Positions 10,556-22,500 of a DNA stretch of 64,000 nt are shown piece after piece. The notes below the pieces were generated by a model that was not told the origin of the DNA, made no database searches, and worked only from the letters and a program-made list of their open reading frames with translations. The DNA lies in the NCBI GenBank assembly GCA_963971405.1, contig OZ020490.1, positions 992,001 through 1,056,000 on the forward strand, given 5' to 3'. A program made the translations under genes and the position numbers. Numbering within the stretch: position 1 is the stretch's first letter; every line of letters starts with the position of its first letter. Source of the DNA: Psococerastis gibbosa. Lineage: Eukaryota; Arthropoda; Insecta; Psocodea; Psocidae.

Positions 10556-11044
10556 CAGTGACGGCGAGGCCCGAAGGGCCGAGCTGCGTTTGGTCCGAGT
10601 TTCCTACGGTTCTCCTCCGTATTTAAGTAAACTTTCACTGCGTTCCATCTTCACCCCCATGTAATTTCTTAGTAAAAAGTGGCAACTATAGCCAATAACC
10701 GTCCTCCCCCCCCCCCAAACACGCCTTTTTCAATTCTTCTTCCTTCTTTAACTCATAACTCCCGTACCATTCATGATACAATCGTGTGTGATAGCTCATT
10801 GGAAAGCTCTCGACGCGAGGATTCATTTGCCACCCATGAGGATACACACTATGATCAGTGCTCATGAGCAGTGACCGCGAGGCCGAAGGCCGAGCTGCCG
10901 CCCGCGGCAGGCGCAAGTGTAGGAGCCATGTGGGGCCCGTAGGGCCCCTGTGGCGGAGACACTTGTTATTATAACTTAATAGAACCCACCTACGACCACT
11001 CACTCATCAATAACTGCGAGGGCGCAGCCCGAGCTGCCGCCCGA
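10556..11044 (+). repeat. Module G, partial duplicate starting at hairpin B
   Basis: Begins exactly at cagtgacggc of hairpin B because it is the left edge of the 2575-bp tandem duplication; repeat P upstream of B is absent. Hairpins B, C and D and the two accessory hairpins are intact. From about 10,975 it becomes near-identical to 34,739 onward. Confidence 0.9.
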
Positions 11045-11566
11045 CAAATGGTCTTAAAAGATAGATACATCCAAGTCGAGTGGGGGAAAAATAGAATCAT
11101 CCCAATCGGGCCAAAATTGGCCCAGTTATGACATTTTTCCCCAACCCCTGCAAAATTGCCAAAAAAGTGCACATTTTACATTGGTTTTCCTATGCTGCGG
11201 AAAACGCGATAACAAAAAATTGAGATCCGCTGCGGCCAAAATGGCGACGTAGCGCTATTCCCTCAACCTTTCCCCAACTTTCCCCCCAGGTCTCATACCT
11301 ATGTAAAATCTGACGGCTTCCAGATAATTAGCAAAGTGAAAAAGTGTAAAAACTCCAAAAAATGCCCGTTTTCGACGAAAAAACCCGTTTTTCGGGGGCA
11401 ATTTCCGCGGGAAAAAAATTGATTCGAAAAAAATAAAACCACTTTGCTACTTTCCACTATCCTTGCTCTTTACAACTGTGTAAGTTATATTGCTGTCGGT
11501 CTACCAGTTTCCCCACAGCTAGGTATGTAAGGGGGGTGTGCAAGGGGCCTACATGCGGGAAAAGGG
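11045..11566 (+). repeat. Module K, type II
   Basis: Carries gacgtagcgctattccctc, gtgtaaaaactcc and gggggcaatttccgcggg. The gggca...tgccc stem of type I is lost. It ends with gtaccccccgctgtg in place of gtataccctgctgtg. Shared with 34,809-35,330 only. Confidence 0.85.
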
Positions 11567-13111
11567 TACCCCCCGCTGTGCATGCTTAGAGATAAAAAAT
11601 TCCACAGCCTGCAATTTTTAACCGACATGAATAGTTAAGGGGTCGCTAAAGGCACTATAAATAGGGGTTGCACCCGAGTGTACAAAGGGTGGTTCCATCA
11701 TCCCCCCTCCCCCTTTAAAATCGGGTCAAACACGAAATTTCACGCGATATTCTCAAAATTATTCCCGTTTTCCATCATTTCGAAAAATCTACCCTTATTC
11801 TAGGGGTGAAAATGTTTTTTAAATTTGCAGTTTCGCATGATGTTTACTAATGTAAACAAACTGTCAACAAATCATACAATTTAAGTCTAGCATTTCGGCT
11901 ACAGTGTGGATATTTTCAAGTTTCACGTTGAAAATGGCCAATGTTTTCCTTCCTATTTCTATAATATATACTTTATATGGATAAAGTGTATGACACATTA
12001 TACTACTGTACTAGATTCATGTAAGTAACGTACAATATCGACTTATTTTCCCAATTTAACAACCCAAATTTTCGATTATATGTGTATTTTTAAGGCATGT
12101 TTCACGTCCACTTTCGGTGGTTTACATACTCTATGGTTTATGTTGCGTTTAGTGGACGTTTTTATCTTTTACTATCTTATCTTATACTATATGGTATCTA
12201 AAAAGGTCAAATAACCCTATATACATTACGTATTCTTCCAGCAATTTCAAAGCCGCCAAGAGATAGAAAAATGACTATTTTCCTTATTCTAGGCATATTA
12301 ATTTTTTTGCACCCACAATTACCAGGACTCAACTACGGAAGCATTTGCATAATGTTCAATTAACTATCTGTAGCAATGCTATGGTAATTTAAGCCACCCA
12401 CAGTGCTTTCTATACCGTAAAATTAATTAATATTCAATTATGGTGTATGAAAACTATAAAAGAGATAAAAAAATTATATAGTCTGAAATATCCAAGTAAG
12501 ATTAACAATTATTGCTTCATTATAAGCGGCACAAATACAGCTTTTCAACAAATACAAACACATGACTTCCTCCTCCCCCCTTCCCCTGAAATTTCGGTCG
12601 AGACACATAAAAACTCAAGGAATTCTCCCGTTTCTGCAGTTACAAATATTCCACTGTCTGCAGTTTTCAATACGCGAGGATGTTTAATGTGTCGTTGAAT
12701 GCAGTATGAATGATGCTTTCAAGGGCGTATACAAGGGGTGTTTTCATCATCCCCCCTCCCCCTCTAAAATCGGGTACGACACGAAATTTCCCACTAAATT
12801 CCTGAAAATATTCCCGTTTTTTATAATTTCGAAAAATCTACCTCCTTTTTCGTGGTCAAAATGTATCGTAAATTTGCAGTTTCGCATGTTGTTTACTAAT
12901 GTCAACAAACAATCAACAAATCATCCAATTTAGGCCTACCATTTCGGGTACATTGTGGATATCATCATGTTTTTATGTTAAAAATGGCCTATGTTTTGCT
13001 TCCTATTTCTATAATATGCATTTTATATGAATAAAATGTATCAAACATTATACTACTGTACCGGTTTAATGTAATTATCGTACATTATCCACATATTTTC
13101 CCAATTTTAGA

Positions 13112-13140
13112 ACCCAAATTTTCGAACCCAAATTTTCGAA
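13112..13140 (+). repeat. 14-bp tandem duplication marker (acccaaattttcga)
   Basis: acccaaattttcga is doubled here. It is single at the homologous places near 3290, 10,541, 21,112 and 29,618. Confidence 0.92.
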
Positions 13141-14061
13141 TACATGTGTATTTTGATGGCATGTTTCATGTCCACTTTCGGTGCTTTACATACTCCATGG
13201 TTAATGTTGCGTTTAGTAGACTTTTTATCTTTTATTATCTTATCTTAGACAATAGGCTATCCGAAAAAGGTTAATAATCCCATATACAATACTTATTCTT
13301 CGAGCTATTTCAATGCCGCCAAGTGATAGATAAATGACTATTTTCTGTATTCTCGCCATATTAATTTTTTTGCACCCGCAATTACCAGGATTTACCTACG
13401 GAAGCACTAGCTTAATGTTTACTATAGTATCTTTAGCACTGCTAAGGTAATTTCAGCCACCCACATTGCTTTCAAGTAAATTTCAAGTAAATTTGCAGTT
13501 TCACATACTGTTTACATATGTAAACAAAAAACCAACAAATGTTCCAATTTACGCCTACCATTTTGGCTACAGTGTGGATATCTTCAAGTTTCACGTTGAA
13601 AATGGCATATATTTGGCTTCTTATATCTATAATATGTAATTATTATGGATAAAACCTATCATTCATTATACTACTGTATCAGATTCATGTAATTAACGTA
13701 CAATATCAACATATTTTCGCAATGTAAAATCACAAAATTGCGAATATTTGTGTCTTTTTAGGGCATGTTTCATGTCCACTTTCGGTGGTTTACATTCTCT
13801 ATGGTTTATGTTGAGTTTAGTAGACTTTTTATCTTTTATTATCTTATAAAATAGGCTATCCGAAAAAGGTAAATAATCCCATATACAATACGTATTCTTC
13901 CAGCTATTTCAATGCCGCCAAGTGATAGACAAATGGCTATTTTCCGGTTTTTCGGCATATTAATTTTTTTGCACCCTTCTTTCCCTAGAATTACCAACGG
14001 AAACAGTTTAATGTTAACTATAGTATCTATAGCAATGTCAAGCTAATTTAGGCCACCTATT

Positions 14062-14153
14062 ATGCTTTCAAAACCGAAAATATAATATAATTAATGTTCT
14101 ATTTCGGATGCTTTCAAAACCGAAAATATAATATAATTAATGTTCTATTTCGG
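14062..14153 (+). repeat. 46-bp tandem duplication marker
   Basis: Two copies of a 46-bp segment starting atgctttcaaaaccgaaaat and ending ttctatttcgg. Single copy at the same place in U1, U3 and U4. Confidence 0.95.
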
Positions 14154-15540
14154 TGTATATAGACCAAGAAAGAGTTAAAAAATTACACAGTCTGTAATAT
14201 CCAACTTAGGCCAACGGTTATTTTAAGCGGCTTAATTACAAGTTTTAAACGATTACAAACATATAACTACTTTCGACCCCCTTCCCCCTGAAAATTCGGT
14301 CAAAACACAAAATTTCATGAAAAGGTCGGGGGAATCTCCCGTTCGATTTTGGTATTTATTTTCACCGTGGCTTATGTTGTATTTTGTAGATGTTTTTTTC
14401 ACACATGATGTTTTACCATATACTGGAGTAAATCAAAAAAAGTTTAAAAACCCCCACATGCAATACGTATTCTTCTAGCTATTTCAATGCAGCTATGTGG
14501 TAGATAAATAAATATTTTCCGGTTTCTCGGCATATTAATTTTTTTTCACCACTAAGTCCCAGGAATACTAACAAATACTATTGCTTTATGTATACTATAG
14601 TATCTGTAGCAATGTTAGGCTAATTAAAGCCACCTATACTGCTTTCAAGACCGTAAAATTAATTAATATTCAATTTCGGTGCATATTGACGAAAAAATAT
14701 GTAAAAAGCATTCAACTTAAGTTACAACTTCATTATAAGCGGCATAAACATAGGTTGGACACGAGTATAAAGACGTAACTTTCAACAACCCCCTTCCCTT
14801 TGAAATTCGGTAAAAAAAAAAAAAAAAATCAAGAACATTTCGGGGAAATCTCCAGTTCAATTTTGGTATTTCTTGACTCCGTGGGTTATGTTGTCAATTG
14901 TTGATGTCGTTGGCATACAATATTTTAGTTAATACAATAGGCAATCCAAGAAGGACAAATAACCCCACATACAATACGTTGTCTTCCAGCTATTTCAATG
15001 CCGCCGTATGATAGAATAATAACTATTTTCCGAATCTCGGCATATTAACTTTTTTTGCACCCTTAAATACCTGAAATTGCTAACAAATACGGTTACTAAA
15101 TGTTAAGCGAAGTATCTATAGCAATGATGAGTCGTTTCAAGTCACCCGTCTTACTTTCAGACCCGTAAAAATAATTCATATTCAATTTGGGTGCATTAAC
15201 CCTAATAAATAGACAAAAAATTATACGGCCTGCAATAAACAGGTTAAGCCAACAATTATTCGCTCATTATAAGCAGCAAATATAAAGGTTTGAAACAAAT
15301 ATAAACACATAACATCCATCAACCCCCTTCCTCCAGAAAATTCGACCAAAACGCAAAATTTCAAGAAAAAGTCAGGGAAATATCTCATTTGACTTAATTT
15401 TTTATTTACTCCGAGGTTTATGTTGTGTTATGTCGATGGTTATATCACACATTACTTTATAAGGTCAAATAGGCCCATATACAATATGCATTCTTCGGGC
15501 TATTTCAATGCCGCTACTTAATAGAAAAATGATTATTTTC

Positions 15541-16860
15541 CGGTTTTTCGGCAGATTAATTTTTTTGCAGCCATAACAAAAACTATATTGGTTAATGTTT
15601 GGCAAAATATCTGTAACAACGATGATGAGTCATTTTAAGTAATTCTGCTTACTTTGAAAACCCTAAAAATAATTAATATTCAATTTAGGTGTATTAACAC
15701 GAATAAACAGACAAAAAATATATACAGCCACCCACATTGCGTTTAGTAGACGTTTTTATCTTTTATTATCTTAGCTTATACTATAAACTAACCAAAAAGT
15801 CAAATAACCCCAAATACACTACGTATTCTTCGAGCTATTTCAATTTCAATAGATAAATGACTATTTTCTGTATTCTCGAACATCAATTTTTTTTGCACCC
15901 TTTTTTCCCTAGAATAACCAACGGAAACTGTTGCTTAATGTTAACTATAGTATCTATAGCAGTGCCAAACTAATTTAGGCCACCTATTTTGCTTTTCAAC
16001 CGTAAAAAGTATAAATGTTCAATTTCGGTGTATATATACGAAAAAAAGAGTTAAAAAATAATTCAGCCTGTAATATCCAACTTAGGGCAACACGGTTACT
16101 GCCTCATTATAAGCGGCTTAAATACAGGTTTTAAACAAATGCAGACATATAACTACTTTCAACCCCCTTCCCCCTGAAAATTCGGTCAAAACCCAAAAAA
16201 CGGTTTTTCGGCAGATTAATTTTTTTGCAGCCATAACAAAAACTATATTGGTTAATGTTTGGCAAAATATCTGTAGCAACGATGATGAGTCATTTTAAGT
16301 AATTCTGCTTACTTTGAAAACCCTAAAAATAATTAATATTCAATTTAGGTGTATTAACACGAATAAACAGACAAAAAATATATACAGCCACCCACATTGC
16401 GTTTAGTAGACGTTTTTATCTTTTATTATCTTAGCTTATACTATAAGCTAACCAAAAAAGTCAAATAACCCCAAATACACTACGTATTCTTCGAGCTATT
16501 TCAATTTCAATAGATAAATGACTATTTTCTGTATTCTCGAACATCAATTTTTTTTTGCACCCTTTTTTCCCTAGAATAACCAACGGAAACTGTTGCTTAA
16601 TGTTAACTATAGTATCTATAGCAGTGCCAAACTAATTTAGGCCACCTATTTTGCTTTTCAACCGTAAAAAGTATAAATGTTCAATTTCGGTGTATATAGA
16701 CGAAAAAAGAGTTAAAAAATAATTCAGCCTGTAATATCCAACTTAGGGCAACACGGTTACTGCCTCATTATAAGCGGCTTAAATACAGGTTTTAAACAAA
16801 TGCAGACATACAACTACTTTCAACCCCCTTCCCCCTGAAAATTCGGTCAAAACCCAAAAT
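15541..16860 (+). repeat. Direct tandem duplication, unit about 660 bp
   Basis: The interval 15,541-16,200 recurs at 16,201-16,860. The junction is acccaaaaaa then cggtttttcggcag. The unit is a little longer than one monomer and the ends lie in non-homologous monomer positions, so this is not simple monomer-register unequal exchange. Confidence 0.92.
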
Positions 16861-17366
16861 TTCATGAAAAGGTCGGGGAAATCTCCCGTTTGATATTGGT
16901 ATTTATTTACTCCGTGGCTTATGTTGCATTTTGTAGCTGCATGTTTTTATCACGAATTACTTTAACATGTACTGTATTAAATCAAAATATTTTAAAACCC
17001 CCACACGCAATACGTATGCTTCAAGTTGTTTCAATGCAGCTGTGTGATAGATAAATGAATATTTTCCGCTTTCTCGGCAAAATAATTTTTTTTCACCACT
17101 AAGTCCCAGGAGTAACTAACACATACTATTGCTTAATGTATATTATAGTATTTTCAGCAAAGATAGGCTAATTAAAACCAAGAATACTCCTTTTAAGACT
17201 GTAAAATTAATTAATATTCAATTTCATATTGACGAAAAAATTGATATTCAATTCGACAGCCTGCAATTTTCAACCGAAAATAATTTTTTATGTCTCATTA
17301 GAAGCAGTATTAATTGTGGCTTCAAACGAGTATAAACACATATTTTCAAATTCATACCTTCACCCC

Positions 17367-17712
17367 TAAAACGGGAGTGGAACACAAAGTGACGCATTTC
17401 CGGCAATCCCATTTGAATTGCGTGGGCGGGTTTAAAGCAATTTTTTGATGTAGAAGACCTATCTTAATAATTTAAATTATACCCATGTCTTCGTCCATTC
17501 TTCCTCTTTCATGGCATGATATGCCTTTTGATAATCAAGCAAGTGTTTTTGGCTTTGAGGGTGTAAAACGCCAGGGGGTGCGCACGATTTTCCTCAAGAA
17601 AGGCCTCTTTCGGCCGCGTTATTGTCTACCTATATATAAAAAATTAAAATTACTTAAAGGCTTATACGGGCTTTTTCACGTTTCTTTCCCTTTCCAGCCA
17701 TATATCATTTAA
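17367..17712 (+). promoter_or_regulatory. Module A, beta copy
   Basis: All motif matches are intact, and the frame at 17,485-17,712 is the commonest beta form (FHVSFPF). Just upstream, the monomer lacks five bases found in its relatives (tttcatattg instead of tttcggtgcatattg), which shortens the overlapping open frame at 17,129. Confidence 0.4.
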
Positions 17713-18370
17713 GTTAATTAGTTAATTAAATTTAAGTTAATTTAGGCGTTGTCACGTTAAACTATCGTCCGTAAACCGCCTTTACAACCGACTTATAGAG
17801 ACAACCAATTTTTTTTCATCCTTAAATACTGAGAATTGCTATCAAAAACTGTTTAAAGTAGCACACCCCTAACCCCTTAAAATTTGGTCCAAACACAAAA
17901 GTTAAAGGAAAAGTCGGGGAAATATCCCATTTCATTTCAATTTTTATTTACCCGTGGTTTATGTTGTGTTATGTAGATTTATATGACATAATATTTTATT
18001 TCATACCGTAGGGTATCTAAAAAATCAAATCGGCCCATTTTACAATATCTATTCTTAGTGCTGTTTCAATGCAGCAAATGAGATATTTTCCATATTTTTT
18101 ACATACGGAATTATAATTTTTTCAACCATTTCATCCCAGGATACTGCTTTTGAAAGCTTGGCATACTATCATTGGCATTGCTAAGAATTCTATAGCAACC
18201 TGTATTGGTGTCATGACTGTAAAATTAATTAATATCCAATTAGGTTTAATAAGACCGAAAAACAGATGAAAAACAATTCCACAGCCTAAAATTTGTAATG
18301 GACATGAATGGCTTACATGTCCATAAAAGCAATTGAAATGAGGGTTTGAAACGAGTATTTAAAATTTTTT

Positions 18371-19030
18371 CCAACATCCACCCTCTTCCCTCTCACAAAC
18401 TCGCCTTTTTTCCATTCCTCTTCCTTCTTTAATTCTTAACTATCGTTCCATTCATGTTAGCATGATGTGTGATGCCTCATTGGACAGCTCTCTACTCGAC
18501 GATTGATTTGACATCCATGACACCCCACAATACATAATTTACAGAAGCAGTGACGGCGAGGCCCGAAGGGCCGAGCTGCGTTTGGTCCGAGTATCCTACG
18601 GTTCTCCTCCGTATTTAAGTAAACTTTCACTGCGTTCCATCTTCACCCCCATGTAATTTCTTAGTAAAAAGTGGCAACTATAGCCAATAACCGTCCTCCC
18701 CCCCCCCCCCAAACACGCCTTTTTCAATTCTTCTTCCTTCTTTAACTCATAACTCCCGTACCATTCATGATACAATCGTGTGTGATAGCTCATTGGAAAG
18801 CTCTCGACGCGAGGATTCATTTGACATGAGGATACCCACCATGATCAGTGCTCATGAGCAGTGACCGCGAGGCCGAAGGCCGAGCTGCCGCCCGCGGCAG
18901 GCGCAAGTGTAGGAGCCATGTGGGGCCCGTAGGGCCCCTGTGGCGGAGACACTTGTTATAACTTAATAGAACCCACCTACGACCACTCACTCATCAATAA
19001 CTGCGAGGGCGCAGCCCGAGCTGCCGCCCG
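18371..19030 (+). repeat. Module G, complete copy
   Basis: All five hairpins are intact. A 9-bp gap relative to other copies (ttgacatgagg instead of ttgacacccatgagg plus context, about 18,830) is shared with the copy at 41,940 and marks those two as sisters. Confidence 0.9.
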
Positions 19031-19553
19031 ACAAATGGTCTTAAAAGATAGATACATCCAAGTCGAGTGGGGGAAAAATAGAATCATCCCAATCGGGCCA
19101 AAATTGGCCCAGTTATGACATTTTTCCCAAACCCCTGCAAAATTGCCAAAAAAGTGCCAATTTTACATTGGTTTTCCTATGCTGCGGAAAACGCGATAAA
19201 AAAAAATTGAGATCCGCTGCGGCCAAAATGGCTTCGTAGCGCTATTCGGCCAACCTTTCCCCAACTTTCCCCCCAGGTCTCATACCTATGTAAAATCTGA
19301 CGGCTTCCAGATAATTAGCAAAGTGAAAAAGGGCAAAAATGCGAAAAAATGCCAGTTTTCGACGAAAAAACGCGTTTTTCGGGGACGATTTTCGCGGGAA
19401 AAAAATTGATTCGAAAAAATTAAAACCACTTTGCTTCTTTCCACTATCCTTGCTCTTCTCAACAGTGAAAGTTATATTGCTGTCAGTCTACCAGTTTCCC
19501 CACAGCTAGGTATGTAAGGGGGGTGTGCAAGAGGCCTACATGCGGGAAAAGGG
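19031..19553 (+). repeat. Module K, type I
   Basis: Type I with private or rare changes: tttttcccaaacccc (shared with 48,600) and aacagtgaaagtt near the 3' end. Confidence 0.85.
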
Positions 19554-22500
19554 TATACCCTGCTGTGCATGCTTAGAGATAAAAAATTCCACAGCCTGCA
19601 ATTTTTAACCAACATGAATAGTTAATGTGTCCCTAAAGGCACTATAAATAGGGGTTGCACCAGAGTATACAAGGGGTGGTTCCATCATCCCCCCTCCCCC
19701 ATTAAAATCGGGTCAAACACGAAATTTCACGCGATATTCTCAAAATTATTCCCGTTTTCCATCATTTCGAAAAATCTACCCTTATTTTAGGGGTGAAAAT
19801 GTTTTTTAAATTTGCAGTTTTGCATGTTGTTTACTAATGTAAACAAGTTGTCAACAAATCATACAATTTAAGTCTAGCATTTCGGCTACAGTGTCGATAT
19901 CTTCAAGTTTCACGTTAAAAATGGCCCATGTTTTGCTTCCTTTTTCTATAATATTTCTTTTACATGGACAAAACCTATCACCCATTATACTACTGTACCA
20001 GATTCATGTAATGAACGTACAATATCAACATATTTTTCCAATTTAAGAACCCAAATTTTCGATTAAATGTGTATTTTTAAGGCATCTTTCACGTCCACTT
20101 TCGGTGGTTTACACACTCCATGGTTTATGTTGGGTTTAGTAGACGTTTTTATCTTTTATTATCTTATCTTATACTATATGGTATCTAAAAACGTCAAATA
20201 AACCTATATACATTATGTATTCTTCCAGCTATTTCAATGCCGCCAAGTGATAGAAAAATGACTATTTTCCATATCCTCGGCATATTAATTTTTTTAGCAC
20301 CCACAATTACCAGGACTTAACTACGGAAGCATTTGCATAATGTTAAGTATAGTGTCTGTAGCAATGCTATGGTAATTTAAGCCACCCACAATGCTTTCAA
20401 TACAGTAAAATAAAATAATTTTCAATTTTGTTGTATGAAGACCATAAAAGAGTTAAAAAATTATATACTCTGTAATATCCAAGTAAGACCCACAATTATT
20501 GCTTCATTATAAGCGGCACAAATACAGCTTTTAAACAAATACAAACACATAACTTCCTCCTCCCCCCTTCCCCCTGAAATTTCGATTGAATTACAAAAAA
20601 ACTCAATGAATTATCCCGTTTCTGCAGTTACAAATATTCCACAATCTGCAGTTTTCAATACGCGAGGATGTTTAATGTGTCGTTGAATGCAGTATGAATG
20701 ATGCTTTCAAGGGCGTATACAAGGGATGTTTTCATCATCCCCCCTCCCCCTGTAAAATCGGGTCAAACACGAGATTTCCCACTAAATTCCTGAAAATATT
20801 CCCGTTTTTGATAATTTCGAAAAATCTACCTTCTTTTTCGTGGTCAAAATGTATCGTAAATTTGCAGTTTCGCATGTTGTTTACTAATGTCAACAAACAA
20901 TCAACAAATCATCCAATTTAGGCCTACCTAAGGCCTACCTTTAGGGTACATTGTGGATATCATCATGTTTTTATGTTAAAAATGGCCTATGTTTTGCTTC
21001 CTATTTCTATAATATGCATTTTATATGAATAAAATGTATCAAACATTATACTACTGTACCGGTTTCATGTAATTATCGTACATTATCCACATATTTTCCC
21101 AATTTTAGAACCCAAATTTTCGAATACATGTGTATTTTGATGGCATGTTTCATGTCCACTTTCGGTGCTTTACATACTCCATGGTTAATGTTGCGTTTAG
21201 TAGACTTTTTATCTTTTATTATCTTATCTTAGACAATAGGCTATCCGAAAAAGGTTAATAATCCCATATACAATACTTATTCTTCGAGCTATTCCAATGC
21301 CGCCAAGTGATAGATAAATGACTATTTTCTGTATTCTCGGCATATTAATTTTTTTGCACCCGCAATTACCAGGATTTACCTACGGAAGCACTAGCTTAAT
21401 GTTTACTATAGTATCTTTAGCAATGCTATGGTAATTTCAGCCACCCACATTGCTTTCAAGTAAATTTCAAGTAAATTTGCAGTTTCACATACTGTTTACA
21501 TATGTAAACAAAAAATCAACAAATGTTCCAATTTACGCCTACCATTTTGGCTACAGTGTGGATATCATCAAGTTTCACGTTGAAAATGGCATATATTTGG
21601 CTTCCTATATCTATAATATGTAATTAATATGGATAAAACCTATCATTCATTGTACTACTGTATCAGATTCATGTAATTAACGTACAATATCAACATATTT
21701 TCGCAATGTAAAATCCCAAAATTGCGAATATTTGTGTCTTTTTAGGGCATGTTTCATGTCCACTTTCGGTGGTTTACATTCTCTATGGTTTAGTAGTAGT
21801 AGTAGTTTAGTAGAATTTTTATCTTTTATTATGTTATATAATAGGCTATCCGAAAAAGGTAAATAATCCCATATACAATACGTATTCTTCCAGCTTCCAG
21901 CCAAGTGATAGACAAATGGCTATTTTCCGGTTTTTCGGCATATTAATTTTTTTGCACCCTTCTTTCCCTAGAATTACCAACGGAAACAGTTTAATATTAA
22001 CTATAGTATCTATAGCAATGTCAAGCTAATTTAGGCCACCTATTATGCTTTCAAAACCGAAAATATAATATAATTAATGTTCTATTTCGGTGTATATAGA
22101 CCAAGAAAGAGTTAAAAAATTACACAGTCTGTAATATCCAACTTAGGCCAACGGTTATTTTAAGCGGCTTAATTACAAGTTTTAAACGATTACAAACATA
22201 TAACTACTTTCGACCCCCTTCCCCCTGAAAATTCGGTCAAAACACAAAATTTCATGAAAAGGTCGGGGGAATCTCCCGTTCGATTTTGGTATTTATTTTC
22301 ACCGTGGCTTATGTTGTATTTTGTAGATGTTTTTTTCACACATGATGTTTTACCATATACTGGAGTAAATCAAAAAAAGTTTAAAAACCCCCACATACAA
22401 TACGTATTCTTCAAGCTATTTCAATGCAGCTATGTGGTAGATAAATAAATATTTTCCGGTTTCTCGGCATATTAATTTTTTTTCACCACTAAGTCCCAGG

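Larger units (their letters stand above)
7981..13130 (+). repeat. Direct tandem duplication, unit 2575 bp
   Basis: The interval 7981-10,555 recurs from 10,556. The junction reads ttttcgagtat then cagtgacggc. The left side continues elsewhere as ttttcgaatata and the right side is preceded elsewhere by tttacagaag, so there is almost no microhomology. The second copy has since acquired type II core sequence, so the copies are no longer identical. Confidence 0.9.
11567..17366 (+). repeat. M run of U2, second part
   Basis: Complete monomer run with three extra features: the 16-bp duplication near 13,112, the 46-bp duplication at 14,062, and the 660-bp duplication at 15,541. A 14-16 bp poly-A tract lies near 14,811. 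No gene is seen. Confidence 0.88.
6918..17484 (+). repeat. U2: expanded HOR unit of 10,567 bp
   Basis: The length equals a 7336-bp canonical unit plus a 2575-bp tandem duplication (7981-10,555 copied as 10,556 onward) and a second of about 660 bp (15,541-16,200 copied as 16,201-16,860). It therefore has two G modules (the second partial), two K cores and two TATA-like boxes. From about 10,975 on it is near-identical to U5, not to its neighbours. Confidence 0.92.
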
